The notes: a model not told the origin generated them from the sequence alone. A stretch of DNA of 64,000 nucleotides from Vibrio salilacus (GCF_002811245.1 NZ_NIVQ01000013.1:29060-93059), one strand, 5' to 3'; positions 29,712-39,234 are shown, numbered from the stretch's first letter. A program made the numbers and translations.

Positions 29712-30656
29712 CTACGATTTATTAATGATCGCCATGTACTCAGCCACACCTTGTGCCACCGTTTTGAATTGGTGGTCACAACCTGCTGCTCGAAGCTTAG
29801 TCAGGTCCGCTTGCGTGTACTCTTGGTAGGCGCCTTTTAGATGCTCTGGGAAGGGAATGGTTTCAACTTCACCTTTGCCGTGATAAGTAATCACTGCTTT
29901 GGCCACTTCTTCAAAAGACTCGGCATTACCAGTACCTAGGTTAAAAATGCCCGATACACCATGTTCAAAGAACCAAAGATTGACCGCGGCCACATCACCG
30001 ACATAAACAAAATCGCGCTTAAAATGCTCACTACCAGCAAATAGCTTTGGATTCTCACCGGCGTTCATTTGATTATTCAGATGAAAGGCAACAGACGCCA
30101 TCGAGCCTTTGTGCTGCTCACGCGGGCCGTAAACGTTGAAGTAGCGGAAACCAGTTATTTGAGACAGTGTTTCACCATTCTCTTCGGCATCTTGCCAAAT
30201 ACGACGCACATAGTTATCAAACTGCTGTTTCGAGTAACCGTATACGTTGAGTGCGCCTTCGTACTGTTTCTCTTCAATAAAGGTATCCGTTTCACCGTAA
30301 GTGGCTGCTGACGATGCGTATAGAAACGGAATTTCACGCTCAAGACAGTAGTGAAGCAGCTCTTTTGAGTACTCATAGTTGTTGAGCATCATGTATTTGC
30401 CATCCCACTCGGTCGTCGCCGAGCAAGCACCTTCATGGAATACCGCGTCAATAGGGCCAAAGTCATCGCCCGCCATGATTTGTGTCAGAAAATCATCACG
30501 GTCCATGTAATCTGCGATCTCAAGGTCAACAAGGTTTTGAAATTTCTTACCGTTTTTTAGGTTATCGACAACTAAAATGTCTGTAATGCCTTGCTCGTTG
30601 AGTGCTTTGATGATGTTGCTGCCAATCATGCCAGCACCGCCAGTTACGATGATCAT
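29712..30656 (-). CDS. hldD: ADP-L-glycero-D-manno-heptose 6-epimerase
   Basis: An extended SDR enzyme that finishes ADP-L-glycero-D-manno-heptose synthesis for WaaF and related transferases. The 314 residues start [18 protein letters not shown] and contain [22 protein letters not shown], the catalytic YGYSK and [14 protein letters not shown]. This gene (VC0240-type) borders the O-antigen locus in V. cholerae, and here too the O-antigen operon begins just beyond it on the other strand. Confidence 0.96.
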   Translation of the reverse strand: MIIVTGGAGMIGSNIIKALNEQGITDILVVDNLKNGKKFQNLVDLEIADYMDRDDFLTQIMAGDDFGPIDAVFHEGACSATTEWDGKYMMLNNYEYSKELLHYCLEREIPFLYASSAATYGETDTFIEEKQYEGALNVYGYSKQQFDNYVRRIWQDAEENGETLSQITGFRYFNVYGPREQHKGSMASVAFHLNNQMNAGENPKLFAGSEHFKRDFVYVGDVAAVNLWFFEHGVSGIFNLGTGNAESFEEVAKAVITYHGKGEVETIPFPEHLKGAYQEYTQADLTKLRAAGCDHQFKTVAQGVAEYMAIINKS

Positions 30657-30857
30657 AATGTCTACCCAGTGAGAAGTTTTTATGATCGAAGTATATCATG
30701 GTTAGTTTTGGTGGGCTATCCGGCGCAGTTGGCGGATAGAAGATAAGCATAAGTTCTCCCGTAGTTTTTTTTGTCGAAGAAAACGAGTAATATGTTGGAT
30801 GATAATGACCTCGTCAGAGTTTTCTGTAGTGCGTTTTCTGTATGAGTTTTGGTCGTT

Positions 30858-30887
30858 TTGAACAGGGTTTTATATTGGGAGTATCAT
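30858..30887 (+). promoter_or_regulatory. Candidate O-antigen operon promoter
   Basis: TTGAAC and TATCAT are separated by 18 bases, pointing towards wzx. Moderate match to the sigma-70 consensus. Confidence 0.4.
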
Positions 30888-30933
30888 GAACGGAAACTTC
30901 AGAAAGCTTATTTTTAAAAAACGTTACCGATAA
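30886..30933 (+). other. Possible 15-codon leader ORF
   Basis: ATG with GGGAG 5 bases upstream opens a 15-residue basic peptide (MNGNFRKLIFKKRYR) ending in TAA, 60 bases before wzx. Its ATG overlaps the candidate -10 box, so leader peptide and promoter calls exclude each other. It may be a remnant of a lost gene start. Confidence 0.25.
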
Positions 30934-30992
30934 GATTATGGTTTCTTATTTGATAATTTGTTTAGTATATAGCAAGAGTTTTTAGTAGCAGT

Positions 30993-32315
30993 TTGAATAA
31001 AATAATTAGTAAGATTAGAGCTTTAATGTTGCGACAAGGCTTTGTTAAATACTTAAAAAATACGTCCTGGCTTTTCGCTGAAAGGTTTCTCCGCATGATC
31101 ATAGGTCTTTCTATTGGCCTATGGGTTGCTAGGTATTTAGGTCCTGAACAGTTTGGTATGTTTGCCTATGCTCAAAGCTTCGTTGCTTTATTTATGGCCT
31201 TTGCAACCCTAGGCTTGGATGGCATCGTGGTGCGGGAATTAGTTAAATACAAAAATAGACATGACGATATTATCGGAACCACTTTTTTGCTAAAATTAAT
31301 TGGTGCTATGGTGGTTTTTTGTATATTAGCTATCGCTATTAAATTTACTACCAATGATGATTATACTAATACACTAGTGTTCATTATTGCCTCAGCTACA
31401 ATATTTCATTCCTTTAATGTTATTGATTTCTATTTTCAAAGCAAGGTTTTAAGTAAATATGTTGTATATGCTAATGTGTTAAGTTTAATGTTGGCTAGCG
31501 GAGTAAAGGTTTTTCTAATATTAAATGAAGCTCCGTTAGTATCATTTGCTTGGGTGGTGTTATTTGAAAGTGCAGTGCTTGCAATAGGGCTTCTTTACTT
31601 TTTTATAGCAGTGCATTGTAATAAAGATATTAGTTTATTAAGTGGATTTAAGTTTAATAAAAACATGGCTTTCTCATTACTGAGAGAGTCGTGGCCTCTA
31701 ATACTTGCAAGCATAGCGTCAATGATTAACATGCGTATAGATCAAGTTATGTTAAGTAACATGGCAGGTTATGAAGTCGTTGGAAATTATGCTGCAGCAG
31801 TTCGCATTGCTGAAATTTGGTTGATACTTCCTGTTTTAATAGGGAAGTCAGTTTTTCCTGCCATAATATCGGCAAAGAGCCAAAGTTTGGATTTATATCG
31901 AACAAGAATATTTAGTAGCATTAAATACATGAGCTATTTTGCTATTCCTTTTGTTCTTATCGTGTCAAGTTTTTCAAGTAACATAATACATCTTCTATAT
32001 GGCTCACAATTCAGCAATGCAGGCCACTATTTGTCACTATATATCTGGACAGGCTTGCCTTATGTTGTGCTGTTTTCTTTAGGTCAGGTTGTTTTGGCGG
32101 AAAGCTTAACTAAATGGAGTTTATATATAACGATAGTGACGGTAGTAATAAATGTGACATTTAATTATTTATTAATACCTATTTATGGTGGTGTGGGCGC
32201 AATAGTTGTAACTCTTTTAGCTGCTTATATCGGTCAGGCCATACTACTATTAGTAGTATACAAAAATACAAATATATTTAGATTTAAGGTGAAAGAGAGA
32301 TATGAGCCTCGTTAA
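30993..32315 (+). CDS. wzx: O-antigen flippase Wzx
   Basis: A 440-residue polysaccharide flippase of the MOP superfamily with about 12-14 membrane segments. It would move the lipid-linked O unit across the inner membrane. Typical features are WLFAERFLRMIIGLSIGLWVARYLGPEQFG at the N-terminus and the repeated hydrophobic helices. The frame opens at TTG 30993; an ATG at 31026 (MLRQGFVKYLKN) is equally possible. First gene of the O-antigen operon and much richer in A and T than hldD. It overlaps the FkbM gene by 14 bases. Confidence 0.85.
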   Translation: MNKIISKIRALMLRQGFVKYLKNTSWLFAERFLRMIIGLSIGLWVARYLGPEQFGMFAYAQSFVALFMAFATLGLDGIVVRELVKYKNRHDDIIGTTFLLKLIGAMVVFCILAIAIKFTTNDDYTNTLVFIIASATIFHSFNVIDFYFQSKVLSKYVVYANVLSLMLASGVKVFLILNEAPLVSFAWVVLFESAVLAIGLLYFFIAVHCNKDISLLSGFKFNKNMAFSLLRESWPLILASIASMINMRIDQVMLSNMAGYEVVGNYAAAVRIAEIWLILPVLIGKSVFPAIISAKSQSLDLYRTRIFSSIKYMSYFAIPFVLIVSSFSSNIIHLLYGSQFSNAGHYLSLYIWTGLPYVVLFSLGQVVLAESLTKWSLYITIVTVVINVTFNYLLIPIYGGVGAIVVTLLAAYIGQAILLLVVYKNTNIFRFKVKERYEPR

Positions 32316-33072
32316 AAAAGTAATTAAACAAGCCATATATATGATTGAGTATTTAACCGACACGACAATTACAATTAGGAGAAAGCCTAGGGTTAAAATT
32401 GATACGCATCCTAGTGCTGTCAGTGATGGTACGTCAATGCAACAGTATGTTGAATTGATCGAAAAATTTTGTAATTTTACTCCTAAAAATATTGTTGAGA
32501 TTGGAGCTAACTTTGCTCAAGATGCTGAGTTTTTGCGGCAGAGTTTCAAATTGAATGAGAAAGATGTTTTTGTATTTGAACCGCACCCGCAAATATTTCA
32601 AGAGATAAAAAATCGCTATAACTTTAATAATTACGAATTAGCAGTATCTAATACAACCGGAAGAGCTCGTTTTAATGCAATAGATATTCAAGGTAATGAA
32701 TATGGAAATAGTGGCATTTCATCTTTGAGAGATGGCTTAACAACTAACAAGAAAAACTTTGTCGATGTCGATGTCGAGATGATTCGTATGGATGATTTTT
32801 TAAAAGAGAATGCTATCAATGAAATTGATTTTCTGAAGGTTGATGTCGAAGGGATGAACTATGAGGTATTAGAAGGCTTTGGGGAAGACCTAAATAAGGT
32901 AAAGATAATACAAACCGAAGGAGAGTATAAGCAATACTGGAAAGGTCAAAAGCTTTACCGTGATATGGAAGAGTACTTGACTAAAAGAGGTTTTCTTTTA
33001 GTCGATTTTAAATTGTCTGTGGATGGTGTTCAATCCGACTCTTTATGGATCCAAAGAGGTTACATAAAATAG
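32302..33072 (+). CDS. FkbM-family methyltransferase
   Basis: A 256-residue class I SAM-dependent methyltransferase of the FkbM type, which O-methylates sugars or small molecules. The SAM site is VEIGANFAQDAEFL (residues 66-79), followed by FEPHPQIF and the FkbM motif FLKVDVEGMNYEVLEGF. In this operon it probably methylates an O-antigen sugar, possibly capping the chain or an individual residue; that is inference. Its start overlaps the wzx end. Confidence 0.8.
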   Translation: MSLVKKVIKQAIYMIEYLTDTTITIRRKPRVKIDTHPSAVSDGTSMQQYVELIEKFCNFTPKNIVEIGANFAQDAEFLRQSFKLNEKDVFVFEPHPQIFQEIKNRYNFNNYELAVSNTTGRARFNAIDIQGNEYGNSGISSLRDGLTTNKKNFVDVDVEMIRMDDFLKENAINEIDFLKVDVEGMNYEVLEGFGEDLNKVKIIQTEGEYKQYWKGQKLYRDMEEYLTKRGFLLVDFKLSVDGVQSDSLWIQRGYIK

Positions 33073-33924
33073 ATGAGGAGCCCTCTAGTGAAAAATAAGA
33101 AAGACCGCGCCATTGTTTTTGCGGTGTCTAAGAACCTTACTTTTAGCATTGCATGTGTATTGATGGACATAAAGCGTCTGTCCCCGAGCTTGGCTGATGA
33201 AGTGGTAGTTCTTCATGACGGGATCTGTGAGAAAGATAAAAAATTAATAAATACTATACTCCCAACTCGATTTATCGAATATGAGATGCCATTTGATGAT
33301 ATCTCTTTTATACCTGATAGTATCATAAATTACTTTACGAAAATGGTGTTTGCCAAGTTTGAATGCCTAAAATTACTGAATGAATATCATAGTGTAATGC
33401 TTTCTGATTATGACATCGTCATTCAAAAAGATATTTCAGAACTGTTCGAATACTGTGATTCCGGTATTAAATTTATGCTGAGTGGAAATGTAAGAGATCA
33501 ATTACACTTTGCAGTTGATGAATATGACATGGATGCAGATGGTATATGTGCAAGTATTTTTGTACTACAAGATCACATTGGTGATTATAACTCAATGTAC
33601 GATTTCTGTTATAAGAACTTGAAGAAGTACTCTAATGTAATTTATTTACCTGAACAGTCCATATTTAATTTTATGATACAAGAGTTCAACTTAAATGTAA
33701 CGCCATTGAAAATAGAAGAGTACTCTCCTCATCCGACTGATACTCATTTAGCTCCAGAAGCAAAGATCATTCATGCGTATGGTCAGCCAAAATTTTGGAA
33801 TGGCTTAGTCAACGAACGTTGGAATAGTAACTATGAATGTTGGTTAAAGCTTGGGGGAAGTCGTTTTAGGCAAGCAAATTTGTTAGAGCGCATCATTAAA
33901 AAACTCAAGAAGATTGGTATGTAA
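33073..33924 (+). CDS. Glycosyltransferase, family 8-like
   Basis: A 283-residue protein with GT8-like features: FAVSKNLTFSIACVLMDI near the start, the DxD-type motif MLSDYDIVIQKDISEL near residue 115, and the late HAYGQPKFW resembling the GT8 HxxGxxKPW signature. It starts directly after the FkbM stop codon. It may add galactose or glucose in the O unit, but neither donor nor linkage can be read. Confidence 0.7.
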   Translation: MRSPLVKNKKDRAIVFAVSKNLTFSIACVLMDIKRLSPSLADEVVVLHDGICEKDKKLINTILPTRFIEYEMPFDDISFIPDSIINYFTKMVFAKFECLKLLNEYHSVMLSDYDIVIQKDISELFEYCDSGIKFMLSGNVRDQLHFAVDEYDMDADGICASIFVLQDHIGDYNSMYDFCYKNLKKYSNVIYLPEQSIFNFMIQEFNLNVTPLKIEEYSPHPTDTHLAPEAKIIHAYGQPKFWNGLVNERWNSNYECWLKLGGSRFRQANLLERIIKKLKKIGM

Positions 33925-33925
33925 C

Positions 33926-34948
33926 ATGTATAAAGAAAAAACAATTCTAATAACTGGTGGAACAGGATCGTTTGGCCATACAGTTGTTGATAGCTTTATT
34001 AAGACTGATATTAAAGAAATTAGAATATTTAGCAGGGATGAAAAAAAACAGGATGACATGCGCAAAAAATATGCCAACGATAAACTCAAGTTTATTATAG
34101 GAGATGTGCGCGACTCTCAAAGTATATCTGATGCAACAAAAGGTACGGACTATATTTTTCATGCGGCGGCTTTGAAACAAGTTCCATCTTGTGAATTTTA
34201 CCCACTAGAAGCAGTAAAAACGAACATACTCGGTGCTGAAAATGTTTTGCAAGCTGCACTTCAAAATAATGTAGAAAAAATTGTAGTATTGAGCACCGAT
34301 AAAGCGGTTCTTCCTATTAATGCTATGGGTATATCTAAAGCAATGATGGAAAAATTAACCGTAGGTAAAGCGAGAGCTTATAATTCAGGAAAAACGATTT
34401 TTTGTGCGACAAGATACGGAAATGTGATGGGCTCGCGAGGCTCAGTGATTCCATTATTTATTGAACAAATAATGTCTGGGGTAGATATTACTATCACAGA
34501 ACCAGAAATGACCAGATTCATGATGTCCTTACCGCAGTCTGTTGATTTAGTAAAGTTTGCATTTGAACATGCTAATAACGGTGACATCTTTGTTCATAAG
34601 GCTCCAGCAACAACCGTGCTCAATGTCGCTTTAGCACTGAAGAGTATTTTTTCTGCTACCAATGAAATTAAAATTATTGGAGCAAGACATGGAGAGAAGA
34701 AGTATGAAACTCTATGTAATGGAGAGGAGATGTCCAAAGCTGAAGATATGGGTGGATTTTATCGTATTCCTATGGATAGCAGAGACCTAAATTATAATGT
34801 TGAATCCAAAGATAATAAACAAGTGAGCGGAATTGTCACAGAGTATAATTCTGACAATACTAAGCAGCTAGATCTAGATGAAACGATAGAACTTCTAATG
34901 ACATTGGATGTGGTAAAATATAGTCTCAAAGAAGGAAGACTACCGTGA
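33926..34948 (+). CDS. UDP-GlcNAc 4,6-dehydratase/5-epimerase (CapE/FnlA/WbvB type)
   Basis: A 340-residue extended SDR that converts UDP-N-acetylglucosamine to a UDP-4-keto-6-deoxy-L-hexosamine, the first step towards L-FucNAc, L-RhaNAc or L-QuiNAc. It has the NAD motif ITGGTGSFG, HAAALKQVPSCEFYP, STDKAVLPINAMGISKAMMEK (with the SxxxK/Met active site of this group) and ATRYGNVMGSRGSVIPLF. The start is the ATG at 33926; an in-frame TTG four codons upstream is less likely. The following gene overlaps it by 4 bases and encodes the expected reductase. Confidence 0.88.
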   Translation: MYKEKTILITGGTGSFGHTVVDSFIKTDIKEIRIFSRDEKKQDDMRKKYANDKLKFIIGDVRDSQSISDATKGTDYIFHAAALKQVPSCEFYPLEAVKTNILGAENVLQAALQNNVEKIVVLSTDKAVLPINAMGISKAMMEKLTVGKARAYNSGKTIFCATRYGNVMGSRGSVIPLFIEQIMSGVDITITEPEMTRFMMSLPQSVDLVKFAFEHANNGDIFVHKAPATTVLNVALALKSIFSATNEIKIIGARHGEKKYETLCNGEEMSKAEDMGGFYRIPMDSRDLNYNVESKDNKQVSGIVTEYNSDNTKQLDLDETIELLMTLDVVKYSLKEGRLP

Positions 34949-35814
34949 AAAAAATACTTATTCTTGGCGCTACAGGGATGGCTGGTCATGTTATTCATAA
35001 CTACTTGGAATCTAGAAATAAATACGTTATTGAAAATGTTTCTTTTAGAACTAAGTTGAATGAACGCTCGGTGGTTGTTGATGTAAGAGAAAAAGAGAAA
35101 CTATCAAAACTTATCACCATTATGAGGCCTGATATAATAATTAATTGTATAGGTGTTTTGATAAGAGGAGCAACTAATTCTCCAAAAAATGCTATTTATC
35201 TGAATTCATATCTGCCTCATTTTTTGTCAGATATGGCCAGAGAGATAAAATCGAAACTGATACATATTAGTACTGACTGTGTTTTCTCTGGAAAAGATGG
35301 GGGGTATACGGAAGGGGCACTATCAGACGCAGAAGATTTATACGGACGCTCAAAGTCACTTGGCGAAATTGTTAATGATCAAAATTTGACTATAAGAACC
35401 TCAATCATTGGTCCAGAGCTAAAAAGTAATGGTGAAGGTTTATTACATTGGTTTTTTAAACAAGATCACGTTCAAGGTTACTCGAATGTTTATTGGAGCG
35501 GGGTTACCACACTCGAATTAGCCAAAGCTATTGATTATTACATAAACAGTGAAAGAACGGGACTATTGAATTTGACCAATAGCTCAAGAATATCGAAGTA
35601 TGAACTATTAAAATTGGTTACAAGTGAATTCAATCTTCCTATTTCCATAGAGAAAGGTTCTGCAAAATTTGTAGATAAAAGTTTAAAAACAAATTATGAC
35701 AGTGGTTATAAGGTCGATAGTTATAATGTTATGTTATCAGAGCTTCGGGGTTGGATGATGGAGAATAGTTCATTATATATAGATGAATATCCTAGTGTAT
35801 ATTTGGAGGCATGA
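34945..35814 (+). CDS. RmlD-like 4-keto-sugar reductase (WbvR type)
   Basis: A 289-residue SDR of the RmlD superfamily. ILILGATGMAGHVIHNYL is the Rossmann motif, followed by INCIGVLIRGA, HISTDCVFSGKDGGYTE and the active-site YGRSK. It lacks the C-terminal cupin domain of CapF/FnlB (about 370 residues). It therefore fits the WbvR branch, where the keto sugar is reduced to UDP-N-acetyl-L-rhamnosamine. It is translationally coupled to the dehydratase. No C2-epimerase (WbvD/CapG type) is seen nearby, which argues against L-QuiNAc or L-FucNAc as the final sugar. Confidence 0.8.
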   Translation: MKKILILGATGMAGHVIHNYLESRNKYVIENVSFRTKLNERSVVVDVREKEKLSKLITIMRPDIIINCIGVLIRGATNSPKNAIYLNSYLPHFLSDMAREIKSKLIHISTDCVFSGKDGGYTEGALSDAEDLYGRSKSLGEIVNDQNLTIRTSIIGPELKSNGEGLLHWFFKQDHVQGYSNVYWSGVTTLELAKAIDYYINSERTGLLNLTNSSRISKYELLKLVTSEFNLPISIEKGSAKFVDKSLKTNYDSGYKVDSYNVMLSELRGWMMENSSLYIDEYPSVYLEA

Positions 35815-36677
35815 TGTTAAAAGACAATATTAGACGGTTAATAAACTCTTTTGGTTTTCAAGTTCACAGAATAAATAAAGAAATTATAGATACTAGTGTT
35901 TATCATAGATTGTATAGTGATGATGTCATTGAGCAAAGGCCTTTTTACAATATAGGAGCAGGCTCATTCTTCCATCCCTTATGGAGAAATGTTGATTTTA
36001 GTAACTCGTGGTATAAAGATAACAAAATTAATATCAACTACGATTTGATGGAGCTTAAACCTCTTCCTATCGATAGTGATTCTGCAGAAATAATATATAC
36101 GAGCCACACTCTTGAGCATATTAATGAAGAGGCTGTGGATAATATCTTATCCGAATCGTTTCGTGTTCTAAAGCGAAATGGAGTTATAAGAATCACAGTG
36201 CCGGACGTTAATCTATATTACGAGGCGTATATTAATAATGATAAGGAATTTTATAGGAATAGCATAAAGTTTTATTCGGATCATACAGTAATTGAGAGCT
36301 TGGAGTTGAATCCTATGTCTGAAGCTAGCTTAGGGGCAATATTTTTGTATTATTTTGCGGCGACGGTATCTCCGCTGACCAAATACTCTAATAAACACAA
36401 TATTACAGATGAACAACTTAAAGATATTTTTAATAAACATTCATACCCTAAAGCTTTGGATTTAATATGTAAGAATTGTCATTTTGATCCAAAGAAATCT
36501 GGTTATCATATAAACTGGATGAATACAGATAAGATTATAGAGAAATTAGAAAAGTTAGGTTTCTCCGAAGTTTATGCGTCTGCATATGGCCAAAGTAGAA
36601 ACGCTGCTTTAAGAGACACTAAATTTTTTGACAATACTGTACCTGGAGTTAGTTGCTATATAGAGGCTAGAAAGTAG
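35811..36677 (+). CDS. Class I SAM-dependent methyltransferase
   Basis: A 288-residue protein with a methyltransferase type 11-like core: FYNIGAGSFFHPLWRNVDF as glycine-rich motif I, DLMELKPLPIDSDSAEIIYTSHTLEHI, then ESFRVLKRNGVIRITVPD. Longer inserts follow. It overlaps the reductase gene by 4 bases (ATGA). It is the second methyltransferase of the cluster, which suggests a methylated O-antigen. A sugar-modifying role is inference. Confidence 0.72.
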   Translation: MMLKDNIRRLINSFGFQVHRINKEIIDTSVYHRLYSDDVIEQRPFYNIGAGSFFHPLWRNVDFSNSWYKDNKININYDLMELKPLPIDSDSAEIIYTSHTLEHINEEAVDNILSESFRVLKRNGVIRITVPDVNLYYEAYINNDKEFYRNSIKFYSDHTVIESLELNPMSEASLGAIFLYYFAATVSPLTKYSNKHNITDEQLKDIFNKHSYPKALDLICKNCHFDPKKSGYHINWMNTDKIIEKLEKLGFSEVYASAYGQSRNAALRDTKFFDNTVPGVSCYIEARK

Positions 36678-36679
36678 CT

Positions 36680-37852
36680 ATGCGATATTCGATTATAATT
36701 CCTGTACATAACGCAATAGACTACCTCCCGTCTTGTATTGAGAGTATCCTCAGTCAAAATTACGATGACTACGAGCTTATTGTCAGCGATGATAGCTCAA
36801 ATGATGGGACTAGCGGCTACCTCGATTCTCTGCAGCATAAAAATCTAAAGGTTGTTCGCCCAGAACAAAGAATGACTATGGTGCAGCATTTTGAGTGGGC
36901 CTTTCAATTTGCTACGGGTAAATGGGTGATGTACCTGGGCGCGGATGATGGATTACAAGCGTACTTTTTTGAACTTGCAGATGTTTTAACAGATCTTGCT
37001 GAAGATAAATGTATTCGTACAATAATGTCATCAAGAGCATATTATTTTTGGAAAAGTAGTCAGTCCTTATATGGAAAAACCGCCGTTAACTACAACGCTA
37101 GAAAAGAGTTTACGGTGCTCGATACAAAAAATGAAGTTAGAAAAACCTTACTAAGTTTCCAAGAATACTTCGAGCTACCGGAAATGTATGGAACATCTTT
37201 ATTTAGAAGGGACGTAATACTAGAAGCGAAGAACCTTCAAAAGGGAAGAATATTTGCAACTATACCACCAGATGCAAATTTAGGTGCAATAGCTATGTCG
37301 TTGGAAGACAAATACTTAAAGTCTTTTATACCACTTGGATGGGTTGGGACGTCATCTGATCGCATATCGCCGGTGTTGACATTACCTGAAGACGGTGTGG
37401 TGGAGCAAGGTGTCGAATATCATCGATTCGCCGGAGATTACCATATAGGGTCAAGTGCTTTATATTTTTGGAATGCATTATTACGGACTCAGGCACTTAG
37501 AGAGGGATCTCATCGAAATATTGTACCAAATAAATTGATGAAGATTTTTGTCTTTGCCGGGATTCATGCTGAGATAAAACGAAAAAATAGTCGTGTTGCT
37601 AAAAAACAGATGAAGCTATTCCTAGAGCTTTTAGCCTTAAATCGGGTTAGTTTTCGGTTAGTCGAGTCTCTTTCTTTTCTTATGAGCAAGGCTTTTTTTA
37701 TAAGTCGAGTCTATGGCTTTGTTTTAAATAGGACTAAGAACTCAGTTTTCCGTTCGTATAAGTTTCGTGCTCTCCAAGGTGATGAGGACGTTAGCATTAA
37801 TGAATACTCCCTATTAATAAGGAGCGATCTGAAAAATAAAGGAATAATATAG
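36680..37852 (+). CDS. Glycosyltransferase family 2
   Basis: A 390-residue enzyme with a GT-A domain at the N-terminus: YSIIIPVHNAIDYLPSCIES, VSDDSSNDGT, and the metal motif YLGADDG near residue 96. The C-terminal 200 residues are a poorly defined helical, basic extension. It shares a single base with the start of the CapK-like gene, so the two are tightly coupled. Sugar specificity unknown. Confidence 0.78.
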   Translation: MRYSIIIPVHNAIDYLPSCIESILSQNYDDYELIVSDDSSNDGTSGYLDSLQHKNLKVVRPEQRMTMVQHFEWAFQFATGKWVMYLGADDGLQAYFFELADVLTDLAEDKCIRTIMSSRAYYFWKSSQSLYGKTAVNYNARKEFTVLDTKNEVRKTLLSFQEYFELPEMYGTSLFRRDVILEAKNLQKGRIFATIPPDANLGAIAMSLEDKYLKSFIPLGWVGTSSDRISPVLTLPEDGVVEQGVEYHRFAGDYHIGSSALYFWNALLRTQALREGSHRNIVPNKLMKIFVFAGIHAEIKRKNSRVAKKQMKLFLELLALNRVSFRLVESLSFLMSKAFFISRVYGFVLNRTKNSVFRSYKFRALQGDEDVSINEYSLLIRSDLKNKGII

Positions 37853-39234
37853 TGAATGTTTTGTTTTTACGATTCATTAAATTAGTTGTTGGTTCTAGGT
37901 TTATATTTCCTATATATAGATTCTTTTTGAATAAAAGAAATGGATGCATAGAGAAGAGGGTGATGAATAAACTTAGAATCTTAGAGGACTATGACAGTAA
38001 TAAGGTTAAGCTCGTCCAATTTGAAATGTTAACCAATGTCCTTAAATATAGTTACACTAACACTGACTATTATAATAAGCTGTTTGATGATAATGGTTTT
38101 GATTGGGTTAATATTGAAAGCTCATTTAAAGAACTACCAATATTAACAAAGGATACTATAACTTCAAATAGCGAAAGTCTCATCAGTAAAAAAATTCCCA
38201 GATCACAGTTAGTTAAAAGGAATACTGGAGGGAGTACTGGGGAACCACTAGAGTTTTACTCTGATAAGCCAGCTGGTTTGGTTGATAATGCTCATCATTG
38301 GTATTTATATTCTTTGATGGGGTTCGAAGATGGAGATGTTATAGTCGGTTCTGGCGGTAATGATATTAAAAAAGAACTAAGAGAAAATAATATTTACTGG
38401 ACAAAGAAAGATCCAAATTGTGTTTGGGGAGAGTATAGTTTTTCTGTTCTATATATTACTGATGACAATATTCATTATTATGTTAACAAGTTGATTGAAA
38501 TTAGACCTGCTATATTACGTGGTTACCCTTCCTTTTTTGATAAACTAGCTTCTTATATTTTAAAAAATAAAATCTCACTTCCATTTCATGTCAAAGGTGT
38601 TAACCTGACAGCAGAAATGTGTTCACCTGCACAAAGAGATAATATTGAAAAAGCTTTTTCTACTTTGGTTTATTTTGAGTACGGACACACTGAGTTAGCG
38701 CTATATTGCTATACGCAGGATAAATCGTATGTATATAAATCATCGCCAATCTATGGCTACATTGAGGTGTTGGATGATAAAGGTAGAGATGTCGGCATCG
38801 GTGAAGTGGGAAATATTGTTGTCACAGGTTTTAATAATCTGGGGATGCCATTTATACGATATGATACAGGCGATATGGGAGAGCTTGCTTACAGGAATGG
38901 TGGGACCGTCCACTTTAATAAAATTCAAGGACGTAATCAAGATTACATAATATCTAAAGATAATCAAAAAATATTTTTAACAGCTTTGATTTTTGGGCAG
39001 CATATGACAGCCTTTAAAAATATCAAACAATGGCAGTTAGCTCAGAACGAAAAAGGAAAAGTTATTATTAATATAGTAAGAGGAGATGGATTCACTATTG
39101 AAGATGAATTGAACATTTTAGTTAACTTTAACAATGTTGCAGATATTGAACTATCATTCAATTATGTTGATCATATAAAAATGACAAATAGAGGGAAACA
39201 TCTTTTCTTAGTTCAAAATATAAAGGAAACATAA
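37852..39234 (+). CDS. CapK/PaaK-like AMP-dependent ligase
   Basis: A 460-residue member of the CapK / phenylacetate-CoA ligase-like adenylating family. Its P-loop-like motif RNTGGSTGEPLEF lies near residue 125. YFEYGHTELALYCY, FIRYDTGDMGEL and IQGRNQDYIISKDN are typical adenylation-domain blocks. Such enzymes activate a carboxylic acid as an acyl-AMP. In surface glycan loci CapK-like proteins are known but their substrates are mostly undefined; an acylation or amino-acid decoration of a sugar is plausible. The start is GTG, overlapping the upstream stop by 1 base, with GGA upstream. No acyl carrier protein or separate acyltransferase is visible nearby. Confidence 0.78.
   Translation: MNVLFLRFIKLVVGSRFIFPIYRFFLNKRNGCIEKRVMNKLRILEDYDSNKVKLVQFEMLTNVLKYSYTNTDYYNKLFDDNGFDWVNIESSFKELPILTKDTITSNSESLISKKIPRSQLVKRNTGGSTGEPLEFYSDKPAGLVDNAHHWYLYSLMGFEDGDVIVGSGGNDIKKELRENNIYWTKKDPNCVWGEYSFSVLYITDDNIHYYVNKLIEIRPAILRGYPSFFDKLASYILKNKISLPFHVKGVNLTAEMCSPAQRDNIEKAFSTLVYFEYGHTELALYCYTQDKSYVYKSSPIYGYIEVLDDKGRDVGIGEVGNIVVTGFNNLGMPFIRYDTGDMGELAYRNGGTVHFNKIQGRNQDYIISKDNQKIFLTALIFGQHMTAFKNIKQWQLAQNEKGKVIINIVRGDGFTIEDELNILVNFNNVADIELSFNYVDHIKMTNRGKHLFLVQNIKET

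Larger units (their letters stand above)
30657..30992. other. Intergenic region between hldD and the O-antigen operon
   Basis: This 336-base divergent gap should hold the start signals of hldD and of the O-antigen operon. I find a candidate promoter (30858-30887) and a tiny open frame (30886-30933). I find no convincing JUMPstart/ops element (GGCGGTAG): the nearest string, GGCGGATAG near 30730, does not match. Confidence 0.5.

Noticed and set aside
30720..30745. GGCGGATAG resembling the ops part of a JUMPstart element before the O-antigen operon
   Set aside because: The ops consensus is GGCGGTAG followed by NNT; here an extra A breaks the match, and the rest of the JUMPstart element is absent.
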